Assembly (NCBI RefSeq): GCF_034058155.1 | Contig: NZ_CP139148.1 | Location: 1,984,001 to 2,048,000, forward strand | Origin: Flavobacterium sp. KACC 22761 | Lineage (GTDB): Bacteria; Bacteroidota; Bacteroidia; Flavobacteriales; Flavobacteriaceae | Direction: 5' to 3' | Length of the DNA stretch: 64,000 nt | Shown: positions 27,850 through 38,289 of the stretch, in pieces | Layout of the letters: each line of letters starts with the position of its first letter | How positions within the stretch are numbered: position 1 is the stretch's first letter | Made by a program: the position numbers and the translations under genes | The notes under the pieces: model-generated | Seen by the model: only the letters and a program-made list of their open reading frames with translations | Told to the model about the DNA's origin: nothing | Database searches by the model: none

Positions 27850-30792
27850 ATGAAAACAATTTACAAAAAGTTGTTATTTTTATTCCTACTGCTGCCGTTT
27901 ACTGTGTTAGCTCAAAGCACATTAAATGGAACTGTTGTCGATAAGGCAACTGGGCAGCCGATTCCGGGAGTAAATGTAAATGTACAAGGCTCTAAAGGAG
28001 GTACTTCTACAGATTTTGACGGAAAATTTCAATTGCCAAATTTAAAAAATGGTGATAAAATTGTCGTGTCATTTATTGGTTATGTAAGTAGTACTATTAC
28101 TTTTTCTGGACAAAAAACAGTAAGCGTTATACTAGAAGAAGACACAAACCAACTTAAAGAGGTTGTTGTACAAGTAGGTTACGGTACTGTTAAGAAAAAA
28201 GATGCGACAGGAGCTGTAACAGTTTTAGGTGCAAAAGATTTTAATAGAGGACCGGTGCAATCTGCTGATCAAATGATTCAAGGTAGAGTAGCTGGTTTGC
28301 AAATTATTAACGGAGGAGGATCTCCAGGAGCTGATCCAATCGTGAGAATTCGTAGTGGATCTTCTCTTAGTGCAAACAACGATCCATTATATGTAATCGA
28401 TGGTATTCCTGTTGCAAACGGAGGAGTAGAAGGAGGAAGAAACCCTTTGTCTACAATCAATCCTAATGATATTGAATCACAAACAGTTTTAAAAGATGCT
28501 TCTGCAACTGCAATTTACGGTTCAAGAGCTTCTAATGGTGTAATCATTATTACAACTAAAAAAGGTAAATCGGGAGATATCAAAGTAAGTTATAACGGGA
28601 ACTTTCAGGTTTCAGAAGTAACACAACAAGTTGATGCTTTGTCAAGCGGACAATTTAGAGATTTCGTAAATGCTCATGGAAGCGCTTCTCAAATTGCTGC
28701 AATGGGACAAGCTAACACCAACTGGCAAGATGAAATCTACAGAACTGCTATGGGAACTGATCAAAATATTTCTGCTAGTGGTGGAAAAGATAATGTTACT
28801 TATAGAGCTTCTGTAGGATATACAAACTTAAATGGAGTTTTATTAAGAGACAATTTTGAAAGAACAACTTTAGGAGTTTCGTTAAATGGAGACTTTTTTG
28901 ACAAACATTTAAAAGTTCAAGTAAACAACAATACCTCTATAATTAACAGTAATTATAGTAATACAGGGGCAGTTGGAGCAGCTGTAGGATTTGATCCAAC
29001 TCAGTCTGTAAAAAATGCTGACGGAACTTATTTCCAATGGATGACATCTCCAACAGAGTTTAATCAGTTGGCAGGAAAAAATCCACTTGCGTTGATTAAC
29101 CAACAAAATAACTTAGGTACTTTTAATAGAAGTATTGGAAACATCCAATTGGATTATAAAATGCACTTTTTACCAGAATTAAAAGCTACAGTAAATTTAG
29201 GTTACGACCAAATGAGCGGTAGAGGTTTTGGTGGAACTAATGGAGATTATTTATATGGTCTTAAAGGTTCTGGATACAACAACTCTTATGTAAACATAGA
29301 GAAGAGAAATAACAAGTTGATGGACTTGTATTTGAATTACAATAAATTGTTTGAAGATATTAAAACTCAGATCGATGTAACAGGTGGTTATACTTATCAA
29401 GATTTTAGAGAAGAAAAAAATAAATCAAACTATAATTTTGAAAATGATGTAAATACAGTAGAGTTGTTTACTCCAACACACATTAATTTACAGTCATTCT
29501 TTGGTAGAGCGAATTTCACAGTAGCAGATAAGTATTTAGCAACTGTATCTTTAAGACGTGATGGCACTTCTAGATTTACAGAACAATATCGTTGGTCAAA
29601 TTTCCCAGCAGTTTCTGTGGCTTGGAAATTGAATGAAGAAAATTTTTTAAAAGATGTTTCAAGCATCAACTCTTTAAAATTAAGAGGAGGATGGGGTATC
29701 ACAGGTCAACAAAATATAGGAAGTGCTTATCCATCTATTCCATTGTATTTAGCATCAAACACTGCGGCTCAATATCAAATTGGAAATACGTTCTATACAA
29801 CTTACAGACCACAACCTTATAACAGCAACCTGAAATGGGAGGAGACTACTACAATTAACGTTGGATTGGATTTCGCTCTTTTCAATAATAGATTTACAGG
29901 TACTGCAGATGTTTATGAGAGAACTACTGATGACTTGTTATTGTATACTCAAAATCCTGCTTTCTTCGGATTTTCTAATTATGACAATTACAATGTTGGT
30001 AGTCTTAAAAACAAAGGACTTGAGTTATCTGGTGAAGTAGTTGCGGTTAAAAAAGACAATTTAGAATGGAGAATTGGTGGAAATATTACATTCCAGAATT
30101 CAAAAATTACAAAATTAACGACTACTCAAGATAATACTCCTGGATTAGAAGCCGGAGACAATATATCAGGAGGAACAGGAAATAAAATTCAAAACAATCA
30201 AGTAGGTTATGCGCCAAATTCATTCTATGTATTTGAGCAGGCTTATGATGCGGCTGGAAAACCAATCGATGGCGTTTTTATTGATCGTAATAAAGATGGA
30301 GTAGTAAATGAAGATGATATGTATCGTTTTCATAAACCAGCAGCCGATGTGTTTTACGGGTTTTATACAACCTTGAATTACAAAAACTGGGATTTCTCTA
30401 TGAACTGGAGAGGTTCTTGGGGGAACTATATGTACAATAACGTAGATTCAGGAAATGGTACATATAATAACATCTTAATCAGACAAAATGATTTATCGAA
30501 TGGTGTTGAAAATCTTTTAGAAACAGGATTTAAACAAGGAAGTAACTTCCAATTAAAATCTGATTACTATGTACAGGATGCTTCTTTTGTGAAATTAGAT
30601 AACGTTACAGTTGGATATACTTTCAATCAAAAAATTAAAGGTATTTCAATGTTAAAGTTAACTGCTTCAGCGCAAAATGTTTTGACAATTACGAAATATG
30701 AAGGTTTAAATCCTGAGATTTCTAATGGTATAGATAATAATATATACCCAAGACCAATTACTTTCATGTTAGGATTAAACGCTAACTTCTAA
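27850..30792 (+). CDS. susC: SusC/RagA-family TonB-linked outer membrane transporter
   Basis: 980 residues, signal peptide to residue ~21 (LAQS). Then a carboxypeptidase-regulatory-like domain (~22-105), the TonB box/plug with LYVIDGIPV (~180) and GSRASNGVIIITTKKG (~224), and a 22-strand barrel ending in Phe (NANF). It imports starch-derived oligosaccharides across the outer membrane using TonB energy and forms a complex with SusD. Its promoter and the divergent lacI gene lie upstream. susD follows 17 bp later. Confidence 0.95.
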   Translation: MKTIYKKLLFLFLLLPFTVLAQSTLNGTVVDKATGQPIPGVNVNVQGSKGGTSTDFDGKFQLPNLKNGDKIVVSFIGYVSSTITFSGQKTVSVILEEDTNQLKEVVVQVGYGTVKKKDATGAVTVLGAKDFNRGPVQSADQMIQGRVAGLQIINGGGSPGADPIVRIRSGSSLSANNDPLYVIDGIPVANGGVEGGRNPLSTINPNDIESQTVLKDASATAIYGSRASNGVIIITTKKGKSGDIKVSYNGNFQVSEVTQQVDALSSGQFRDFVNAHGSASQIAAMGQANTNWQDEIYRTAMGTDQNISASGGKDNVTYRASVGYTNLNGVLLRDNFERTTLGVSLNGDFFDKHLKVQVNNNTSIINSNYSNTGAVGAAVGFDPTQSVKNADGTYFQWMTSPTEFNQLAGKNPLALINQQNNLGTFNRSIGNIQLDYKMHFLPELKATVNLGYDQMSGRGFGGTNGDYLYGLKGSGYNNSYVNIEKRNNKLMDLYLNYNKLFEDIKTQIDVTGGYTYQDFREEKNKSNYNFENDVNTVELFTPTHINLQSFFGRANFTVADKYLATVSLRRDGTSRFTEQYRWSNFPAVSVAWKLNEENFLKDVSSINSLKLRGGWGITGQQNIGSAYPSIPLYLASNTAAQYQIGNTFYTTYRPQPYNSNLKWEETTTINVGLDFALFNNRFTGTADVYERTTDDLLLYTQNPAFFGFSNYDNYNVGSLKNKGLELSGEVVAVKKDNLEWRIGGNITFQNSKITKLTTTQDNTPGLEAGDNISGGTGNKIQNNQVGYAPNSFYVFEQAYDAAGKPIDGVFIDRNKDGVVNEDDMYRFHKPAADVFYGFYTTLNYKNWDFSMNWRGSWGNYMYNNVDSGNGTYNNILIRQNDLSNGVENLLETGFKQGSNFQLKSDYYVQDASFVKLDNVTVGYTFNQKIKGISMLKLTASAQNVLTITKYEGLNPEISNGIDNNIYPRPITFMLGLNANF

Positions 30793-30809
30793 TTCAAATA
30801 ACAAGAATA

Positions 30810-32405
30810 ATGAAAAAGATACAAATAAAATTAATAGGTATTTCTTTGTTTATGATGACGATGTTGTTTTCATCATGTACAGACGATTTAAACCAATCAC
30901 CTGATAATGGAGATTCTGTCAGCGCTGACGAGTTATTTAAAGATCCGGCGTCATACAAACAAAATTTATCCAAATTATATGCAGGTTTTGCTACAACTGG
31001 TCAACAAGGACCTGCAGGAAGCCCTGATATTTCTGGAATTGACGAGGGAACAAGCCAATACATTAGAGGTTTTTGGATGATGCAAGAATTAACAACTGAC
31101 GAAGCTGTTATTGCTTGGAATGATGGAACAATTAAAGATTTCCATTCACAAACATGGTCATCTGCAGATTCATTTATTGCGGCAACATTTGCACGTTTTT
31201 CTTTCCAAATTGTAAACTGTAATGAGTTTTTAAGACAAACGACAGATGCAAAATTAGCATCAAGAGGAATAACAGATGCGGCATTATTGTCTGATATTAA
31301 AGTATTCCGCGCTGAAGCTCGTTTTTTAAGAGCGATGACATACTGGCATTTGGTAGATACTTTTGGAGCAGGATCAATCGTAACAGAAGATTCTCCAACA
31401 ACATTTTACTATCCAGATTATGCTTCTAGAGCTGAAATCTACAAGTTTATTGATGAGGAACTTACAGCTATTGAGCCACTTTTGAAAACACCAAAAACGA
31501 ACGAAGCTTACCGTGTTGATCAAGCTGCTGCTTGGATGTTGCATGCTAAATTATACATGAATGCAAAAGTTTATATCGGTACAGATCATTATACTGAAGC
31601 GCTTCCTTTTATTGACAAAGTAATCAATTCTGGTTATACGTTACATAATAATTACAATCAGTTATTCTTAGCTGATAACGACAAAAACGGTGCGCAGAAA
31701 GAATTTATTTTTGCAATTGGTTTTGACGGAATCCACACGCAGACTTACGGTGGAACAACATTCTTAGTTCACGCTCCAGTTGGTGGAAGCATGGTGGCAT
31801 CTGAATACGGTATCAACGGAGGTTGGGGAGGTATTAGAACAACTTCGGCTTTTGTTGACAAGTTCCCAGCGGTTACTACAGATACTCGTTCTCAGTTTTA
31901 TACGAATGGACAAAGTAAAGAAATTGCAAACATTGGAAACTTTACTGATGGATATGCAATTATGAAATTTAAAAATGTTGATGTTAATGGTGTTCAAGGA
32001 TCAGATAAAGCAGGGAACTTTGCAGATACTGATTTTCCAATCTTCAGACTTGCAGATGCTTACTTAATGTATGCGGAATGTGTTGTTAGAGGTGCAGGCG
32101 GAAGCTTGGCAACTGCAACGACTTATGTAAATGCTTTAAGAACAAGAGCAAAAGCAAATATTATTACTCAAACAGATCTTAACTTGAATTTTATTTTAGA
32201 TGAAAGAGGAAGAGAGCTTTACTGGGAAGGACACAGAAGAACAGATTTGATCCGTTTCGGAAAATTCAGTGGAGGTTCATACTTATGGCCATGGAAAGGA
32301 AATGTGGCTGGAGGTACTTCTACACAATCTTACAGAGATTTATTCCCAATTCCTGCTGGAGCTTTAGGAGCAAATCAAAATTTAAAACAAAATCCTGGAT
32401 ACTAA
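30810..32405 (+). CDS. susD: SusD/RagB-family outer membrane glycan-binding lipoprotein
   Basis: 531 residues. Lipobox FSSC with the Cys near residue 23 is followed by TDDLNQ, an acidic stretch like the flavobacterial surface-export signal. Helical TPR-like regions alternate with the SusD domain; the C-terminal part (LRTRAKAN, then DERGRELYWEGHRRTDLIRFG near 475) is typical of SusD. It caps the SusC pore and binds starch. Second gene of the susCDE operon, followed by susE after 30 bp. Confidence 0.95.
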   Translation: MKKIQIKLIGISLFMMTMLFSSCTDDLNQSPDNGDSVSADELFKDPASYKQNLSKLYAGFATTGQQGPAGSPDISGIDEGTSQYIRGFWMMQELTTDEAVIAWNDGTIKDFHSQTWSSADSFIAATFARFSFQIVNCNEFLRQTTDAKLASRGITDAALLSDIKVFRAEARFLRAMTYWHLVDTFGAGSIVTEDSPTTFYYPDYASRAEIYKFIDEELTAIEPLLKTPKTNEAYRVDQAAAWMLHAKLYMNAKVYIGTDHYTEALPFIDKVINSGYTLHNNYNQLFLADNDKNGAQKEFIFAIGFDGIHTQTYGGTTFLVHAPVGGSMVASEYGINGGWGGIRTTSAFVDKFPAVTTDTRSQFYTNGQSKEIANIGNFTDGYAIMKFKNVDVNGVQGSDKAGNFADTDFPIFRLADAYLMYAECVVRGAGGSLATATTYVNALRTRAKANIITQTDLNLNFILDERGRELYWEGHRRTDLIRFGKFSGGSYLWPWKGNVAGGTSTQSYRDLFPIPAGALGANQNLKQNPGY

Positions 32406-32435
32406 ACTAACTGAATAACGAAAAAAATACAACAA

Positions 32436-33536
32436 ATGAAAAATATAACGAAATTATTAATTGCTTTATTAGCATTAGTTGCTGTATCATGCAGCGTTGA
32501 AGATGTACAAGATAGACCTGTGATCGAAGGAGTTGATTCTCCAGTTTTAACTGCTCCTCAAAGTGGTGCGGCATATGTATTGAAACCAGAAGCTGCTGAT
32601 GCTCAAGCGGAGCGTTTCACATGGAATTCAGCAAATTATGGAGGAGATGTTGAAATTACCTATACAGTTGAAATGGATAAAAAAGGAAACAGTTTCAAAA
32701 CTCCTAAAGAATTAGGAACTGTAAAATCTCAAAATCAAGTTTCAGTTTCAGTTGGCAAATTAAACACGGCGGCTTTGGCTTTAGCAGCAACTCCATTTGT
32801 TGCTGGTGATTTTGAAGTAAGAGTAAAATCTGCTGTGAGTACAAATGTTATGTATTCAAATGTTGTTGGAATTGTTGTAACTCCTTACACTACTGAAACT
32901 CCAAAATTATGGGTTCCAGGTGGATACCAAAGTACAAGTGGCTACGGATCAGATTGGACACATTCTTCTGCTCCAATATTGATTGCTGAAGGATATGGAA
33001 AAACTGCTTTTGAAGGATATGTTTATTTCGCAACTGCACAAGATCCAACACAAGATGGAAAAGGATACAAATTATCTACTGAAGCAGGTTGGGGAGGAAC
33101 AAATTATGGAGCTGGCTCTACAGCTGGTACATTAAGTTCAGCAGGTACTGCTAAAAATCTTGGAATCACTACTCCAGGATATTACAGAATTAAAGCAGAT
33201 ACTGATCCTACAAAATTATCAATCGCTACTTTAAAAACTACTTGGGGAATCATTGGTAATGCAACTCCAGGAGGATGGGATACAGACACTCCAATGACAT
33301 ACGATCCTGCTACTAAAAAATGGACAGTTACTGTGACTTTAACTGCTCAGTCTGCTCCAGATAATGGATTGAAATTTAGAGCCAACGGAAACTGGGATCT
33401 TAACTTCGGAGATACTGGTGCTAATGGTACTCTAGAAGAAGGTGGAACTAATATCGGTACATCTGCTGGAAAATATTTGATCACTTTAGATTTAAGTAAT
33501 CCAAGAAATTACACTTATACTATGGTAAAACAATAA
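32436..33536 (+). CDS. SusE/SusF-type starch-binding surface lipoprotein
   Basis: 366 residues. Lipobox AVSC at about residue 19, followed by SVEDVQD, an acidic surface signal. A SusE beta-sandwich (about residues 30-150) is followed by two carbohydrate-binding modules with aromatic motifs: PGGYQSTSGYGSDW near 170 and GNATPGGWDTDTPM near 277. In SusE/F these Trp residues bind starch. It has no enzyme domain and holds glycans at the surface for SusC/SusD. A hairpin terminator follows. Confidence 0.9.
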   Translation: MKNITKLLIALLALVAVSCSVEDVQDRPVIEGVDSPVLTAPQSGAAYVLKPEAADAQAERFTWNSANYGGDVEITYTVEMDKKGNSFKTPKELGTVKSQNQVSVSVGKLNTAALALAATPFVAGDFEVRVKSAVSTNVMYSNVVGIVVTPYTTETPKLWVPGGYQSTSGYGSDWTHSSAPILIAEGYGKTAFEGYVYFATAQDPTQDGKGYKLSTEAGWGGTNYGAGSTAGTLSSAGTAKNLGITTPGYYRIKADTDPTKLSIATLKTTWGIIGNATPGGWDTDTPMTYDPATKKWTVTVTLTAQSAPDNGLKFRANGNWDLNFGDTGANGTLEEGGTNIGTSAGKYLITLDLSNPRNYTYTMVKQ

Positions 33537-33555
33537 TAAGTTGAAACCTAAAAAG

Positions 33556-33580
33556 AGGCTATCTACGGATAGCCTTTTTT
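33556..33580 (+). terminator. Rho-independent terminator after susE
   Basis: AGGCTATC and GATAGCCT form a 7-8 bp stem with loop TACG, then a run of six T. It lies 20 bp after the SusE stop and 17 bp before the next gene. Confidence 0.7.
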
Positions 33581-33596
33581 AATAACCATATTAATT

Positions 33597-36470
33597 ATGA
33601 AAAAAACTTTACTATTATTTTTCTTTTTGTTTTCGGCAATCTCGTTTGCACAGTTGCAAAATGTAACTTATTCTGTAAGCCCAGCTGCTTTTGAGGAAAC
33701 TATATCTATTACTATTACGATTAATGGAAACAGTTTCGATGAATCAAAATGGGGTGTTACGGATAATGCTCTATATATGTGGGCGTGGGCATTTGATACC
33801 AATGATACAACTCAAAAAGGAACACCAAACAACGGTTCGTGGGAAGCATCGAGCGACGCAAGTAAATTTACCTACAATGTGGCAAGTGATACTTACACGA
33901 AAACAATTACACCAACAGTTTATTACAATACAACAGGAATTGGAAAAATTGGTTTTTTAATTAAAGCCAAAAATGGAACTGGAGACAAAAAATCACAAGA
34001 TATTTTAGTTGAAGTTGGTTCTTTTCAAGTAACCTTGACTTCGCCAGCAGAAAATAGTACTACAATAATAGCATCAGGTTCTAATTTTAATATTGCAGCG
34101 ACAAATACAAATGGAGTGGCAAGTTATACTTTAAAAGCAAACGGAACGATAATAGATACTAATGCAAGTACGGCAAGTTATTCTTACACAGCAAATAATC
34201 TTACAAACAATCAGAGTTATGAATTAGTTGCAGTTCAGGGGGCGGTTACGATTTCTAAAAAGTTCTCGGTTGTTGTAAATCCAAATACAGTTTCTGAGGC
34301 AATGCCTGCAGGTTTAATTGACGGAATAAATTATAATACTGCAGATGCTACAAAAGCAACTCTAGTTTTAGACGCACCTTTAAAAGATTTTGTTTATGTA
34401 GCAGGAAGCTTCAATAATTGGCAGCCAACAACGGCTTATGCCATGAAAAAAGATCCTTCTTCTGGAAAATTTTGGTTGGAATTAACGGGTTTAGTTTCGG
34501 GAGCAAATAATACGTATCAATATTGGGTAGGAGAGAGCACGCCTTTGGCAAATTCTCCCGCTTTGGTCAAAACAGCAGATCCATACTCAACTTTGGTTTT
34601 ATCTCCTTATGATGATCCAGGAATTCCTGCAGCTTCATATCCGAATTTGCCAGTTTATCCAACAGGACAAAATTTTGAAGTTACGGTTTTAAAAACAGGA
34701 CAAACACCATACAATTGGCAAGTAGCTAATTTTACAAAACCAGAAAAAGACAAATTGGTTGTTTATGAACTTTTAGTTCGTGATTTTGATGCTAAAAGAA
34801 ATTATCAAACTTTGATTGACAGAATTGATTATTTTAAAACACTTAAAATAAATGCTATCGAATTAATGCCGGTAATGGAATTTGAAGGCAATGAAAGCTG
34901 GGGCTATAATACCTCATTCCACATGGCTTTGGATAAATATTATGGTACATCAGACAAATTAAAGGAGTTTATCGATTTATGCCACCAAAACGGAATCGCT
35001 GTAATTCTTGATGTTGCGTTGAACCACGCTTTTGGAAGAAATCCAATGGTTAGAATGTGGATGAACGATCCTGATGGAGACGGTTTTGGGTCTCCAACTT
35101 CAGAAAATCCGTATTTCAATACCGTTGCTAAACATACTTACAGTGTAGGTGAAGATTTTAATCATCAGTCAGCAAAAACGCAATATTATGTAGAGCGTGT
35201 TGTAAAACAATGGATTCAAGAATACAAAATCGATGGTTTCCGTTGGGATTTGACCAAAGGATTTACACAGGCTTGTACTGCTTCAGATGAATCTTGTACC
35301 AATGCATATCAGCAAGACAGAGTTGATATTTTGAAAAAATATGCTGATTATTCTTGGAGCCTTGACCCAACACATTACACGATTTTTGAACATTTAGGTT
35401 CTGATTCAGAAGAACAGCAGTGGGCAAATTACCGCGTTGCTGAAACACCAAGCAAAGGAGTTATGATGTGGGGAAAAATGACAGATCAATACAATCAATT
35501 GTCAATGGGATATTCATCAAGCAGCAATATTTCAAGAATGATGAGCTCTAGCCGTGGTTTTACAACAAATCGTTTGATGGGTTATGCTGAGAGTCACGAC
35601 GAAGAACGTTTGATGTATAAAAATGTACAGTACGGAAATACATCTGGAACGTATAATGTAAAATCATTAAATACTGCTTTGTCGAGAATGTCTGCCATTG
35701 GAGCGGTTTCACTTTTGATTCCTGGTCCAAAAATGATCTGGCATTTTGGTGAATTAGGTTGGGATGACTCAATTTATACTTGTAATGACGGAACTGTTAA
35801 TGATAATTCGGCAACTATTTCTGGAGATTGTAAATTAGATACAAAACCACAACCTCAATGGGCAGAAAATTGGTTGGGCGACACAAATCGTAATAAAATT
35901 TATTATGATTGGGCAAAAATGATCAACATGAAAGTAACTGAACCTGTATTTTTAGGAACAGCAACAATGGCAAGCGCAAACACACTGACAGTAAATATTA
36001 AAATTACCAACAGCAATTTAGCAGCAACACAATTGAAAGATGTTTTGATTTTGGCCAATTTTGATGTAACTCCACAAAACGTTTCTACGGGTTTTCAATA
36101 TACTGGAATATGGTACAATTTAATGGATAATTCTTCAATAAACGTCACAGATGTTAATGCAACGATGAGTCTAAATCCTGGCGAATACAGAATTTATGGA
36201 AATAAAACAGCCAATTTAGCCATTCCAGATTTTGACCAAACAAGCACGGTAAAATTGTATCCAAATCCGGTTTTGAATTATTTTACTTTAAATGTTACCG
36301 CTTCTAAAGTTCAAATTTATTCAATAACTGGCCAGCTGGTAAAAAGTTTTGCTTCAAACGGAAATGTTGATTTTCAATATAATGTAAGTGATTTAAAAAC
36401 AGGGTTATATGTTGTAAAAGCAATCGATGAAAACAATAAAGTTCAGGTAATGAAATTTATAAAAAAATAA
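33597..36470 (+). CDS. T9SS-sorted multidomain alpha-amylase (GH13)
   Basis: 957 residues: signal peptide (~1-19, SFAQ), two beta-rich modules (~22-230), a CBM48-like module (VYVAGSFNNWQP near 268), and a GH13 barrel with region I DVALNHAF (~470), II DGFRWDLTKGF with the nucleophile Asp (~545), III IFEHLGSD (~594) and IV ESHDEE (~665). A C-terminal T9SS type A domain (KLYPNPVLNYFTL near 884) directs export across the outer membrane. It degrades starch extracellularly. It follows susE by 60 bp, but a terminator intervenes, so expression may differ from susCDE. Confidence 0.93.
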   Translation: MKKTLLLFFFLFSAISFAQLQNVTYSVSPAAFEETISITITINGNSFDESKWGVTDNALYMWAWAFDTNDTTQKGTPNNGSWEASSDASKFTYNVASDTYTKTITPTVYYNTTGIGKIGFLIKAKNGTGDKKSQDILVEVGSFQVTLTSPAENSTTIIASGSNFNIAATNTNGVASYTLKANGTIIDTNASTASYSYTANNLTNNQSYELVAVQGAVTISKKFSVVVNPNTVSEAMPAGLIDGINYNTADATKATLVLDAPLKDFVYVAGSFNNWQPTTAYAMKKDPSSGKFWLELTGLVSGANNTYQYWVGESTPLANSPALVKTADPYSTLVLSPYDDPGIPAASYPNLPVYPTGQNFEVTVLKTGQTPYNWQVANFTKPEKDKLVVYELLVRDFDAKRNYQTLIDRIDYFKTLKINAIELMPVMEFEGNESWGYNTSFHMALDKYYGTSDKLKEFIDLCHQNGIAVILDVALNHAFGRNPMVRMWMNDPDGDGFGSPTSENPYFNTVAKHTYSVGEDFNHQSAKTQYYVERVVKQWIQEYKIDGFRWDLTKGFTQACTASDESCTNAYQQDRVDILKKYADYSWSLDPTHYTIFEHLGSDSEEQQWANYRVAETPSKGVMMWGKMTDQYNQLSMGYSSSSNISRMMSSSRGFTTNRLMGYAESHDEERLMYKNVQYGNTSGTYNVKSLNTALSRMSAIGAVSLLIPGPKMIWHFGELGWDDSIYTCNDGTVNDNSATISGDCKLDTKPQPQWAENWLGDTNRNKIYYDWAKMINMKVTEPVFLGTATMASANTLTVNIKITNSNLAATQLKDVLILANFDVTPQNVSTGFQYTGIWYNLMDNSSINVTDVNATMSLNPGEYRIYGNKTANLAIPDFDQTSTVKLYPNPVLNYFTLNVTASKVQIYSITGQLVKSFASNGNVDFQYNVSDLKTGLYVVKAIDENNKVQVMKFIKK

Positions 36471-36504
36471 AAGAAAGTTTTAAAATTTGGTTTTTTAGTA
36501 ATGT

Positions 36505-36540
36505 AAAAGGGCTGTCTATTTGTTTAGACAGCCCTTTTTC
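36505..36540. terminator. Bidirectional rho-independent terminator
   Basis: AAAAGGGCTGTCTA and TAGACAGCCCTTTTT pair as a 13-14 bp stem with T runs on both strands, between convergent genes ending at 36470 and 36556. Confidence 0.75.
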
Positions 36541-36555
36541 GTTAAGTCGTTTTGG

Positions 36556-36780
36556 TTATTTTTTCTCGTTGTATTCTCCAATCAAAGAAAAATAGCCAAA
36601 AGTTCCCAAGCCTAAAACGATTAATGGGGTCAGAATGAATAGGGTTATAATTCCAAATACAGTATCATCCTGCTGGTCTGATAAAAATTTTGGCAAGCCA
36701 AATTCAAACACGCAGAAATAAGCTGCAGCAATGGAAAGTATAATCCATAAAACACCTAAAATTTGTTTAACTGTGTTCAT
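36556..36780 (-). CDS. Small membrane protein downstream of the MHS transporter
   Basis: 74 residues with two transmembrane helices (about residues 7-27 and 44-66) and a charged tail NEKK. It is 12 bp downstream of the transporter gene on the same strand. Similar short proteins accompany this transporter in other Bacteroidota (recalled, not checked), suggesting an accessory role such as stabilisation. I do not know the family name. Confidence 0.65.
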   Translation of the reverse strand: MNTVKQILGVLWIILSIAAAYFCVFEFGLPKFLSDQQDDTVFGIITLFILTPLIVLGLGTFGYFSLIGEYNEKK

Positions 36781-36792
36781 AAGGTGTAGGCA

Positions 36793-38289
36793 TTAAAGGT
36801 GATTTATTTTATTTTTATTGTCAATGTAAACCATTCCAATTACAAAGCAGATTGACGCAATAATAATTGGATACCAAAGGCCGTCAAGATAAAAGTCTTG
36901 TTTTCCATTTGCTTTGGCGTGGGTTACAAGATAAGTTGAAATTGCAGGCAACAATCCTCCAAAAATTCCATTTCCTACGTGATAAGGAAGCGACATTGAA
37001 GTGTATCTGATTTTTGTTGGAAACATCTCTACTAAAAAAGCCGCAATTGGTCCATAAACCATTGTAACAAATATTACCTGAATGAAAACTAGAAAAATTA
37101 GCATCCATTCGTCTTTAGAATTTATTTTAATCGTGATGCTGCTTTGTGATTCTTTTTTAGAAGCAAAATCAGTTTTCTTTTCCACATATGAAGTGCCATC
37201 TGTATAGGTTTTAGAAATTGTAGTTACAGCATCATTGTTTTCTTTTCTCTCGGTATTTTGGGTTGTTTTTTCAGTAATTTCTGTTTTGTATTTTACGTCG
37301 GTTGTGTCGTACATCATTTTATAAATTGGTCTATAAAATAATATTGCCAAAAGCATTCCCGTCATCATAATATATTTTCTGCCAACTTTGTCGCTCAGCC
37401 ATCCAAAGAAAATAAAAAATGGCGTTCCTATTAACAATGCAATTCCTAAGAGACCATCAACTTGCGAAGAATCAATATTCATTACCGTTTTCATGAAACT
37501 CATGGCATAAAATTGTCCAGTGTACCAAACTACGCCTTGCCCCATTGTCGCGCCAAAAAGGGCCAGCAAAACAAATTTTAGATTATATCTATTCCCAAAA
37601 CTTTCTTTTAACGGATTCGTGCTTGTTGTTCCTTCTTTCTTGGCTTTTGCAAATACAGGCGATTCGTCCATGTTTTTTCGGATTAAATACGAAATGCCAA
37701 CCATTACAATTGATACCCAAAACGGAACGCGCCATCCCCAAGTATCAAAAGCTTCCGCAGAAAGTATATTTTTTGTGACCAAAATAACCATTAATGAAAT
37801 AAATAAGCCTACAGTAGCAGTGGTTTGAATCCATGAAGTCCAATACCCTTTTTGCCCAATAGGCGAATGTTCAGCTACATAAGTTGCGGCACCGCCATAT
37901 TCGCCGCCTAAAGCAAGTCCTTGCAACAAACGAAGAACCAATACCAACAAAGGAGCTAAAAAGCCTATAGTTTCATAACTTGGAATACAGCCTATCAAAA
38001 AAGTTGAGCCTCCCATTAGCAGTAAAGTTGCCATAAAAGTGTATTTTCGGCCAATAATATCACCAAGCCTTCCAAAAAATAAAGCGCCAAAAGGCCTAAC
38101 AACAAATCCTGCAGCAAATGTTGCCAAAGTCGATAAAAATGCTGCAGCCGGATTATCACTTGGAAAAAATTTGGTTGAAATAACAACAGCTAAACTTCCA
38201 AAAATATAAAAATCGTACCATTCAATCATGGTGCCCATTGAGGACGCCGAAATAACTTTCCAAATACCTTTTGTAGAAGTTTTGCTCAT
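36793..38289 (-). CDS. MHS-family MFS transporter (metabolite:H+ symporter)
   Basis: 498 residues, 12 TM helices. The N-terminal phrase SSMGTMIEWYDFYIFG and GRLGDIIGRKYTF near 75, plus LQGLALGGEYGGAATYVAEH near 120, define the MHS family (proline/betaine, alpha-ketoglutarate and similar carriers). The substrate cannot be told. An odd feature is a hydrophilic insertion of about 70 residues (~327-398, rich in Lys, Thr, Glu) between TM helices in the second half. A 74-residue membrane protein is encoded downstream, 12 bp away. Confidence 0.88.
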   Translation of the reverse strand: MSKTSTKGIWKVISASSMGTMIEWYDFYIFGSLAVVISTKFFPSDNPAAAFLSTLATFAAGFVVRPFGALFFGRLGDIIGRKYTFMATLLLMGGSTFLIGCIPSYETIGFLAPLLVLVLRLLQGLALGGEYGGAATYVAEHSPIGQKGYWTSWIQTTATVGLFISLMVILVTKNILSAEAFDTWGWRVPFWVSIVMVGISYLIRKNMDESPVFAKAKKEGTTSTNPLKESFGNRYNLKFVLLALFGATMGQGVVWYTGQFYAMSFMKTVMNIDSSQVDGLLGIALLIGTPFFIFFGWLSDKVGRKYIMMTGMLLAILFYRPIYKMMYDTTDVKYKTEITEKTTQNTERKENNDAVTTISKTYTDGTSYVEKKTDFASKKESQSSITIKINSKDEWMLIFLVFIQVIFVTMVYGPIAAFLVEMFPTKIRYTSMSLPYHVGNGIFGGLLPAISTYLVTHAKANGKQDFYLDGLWYPIIIASICFVIGMVYIDNKNKINHL

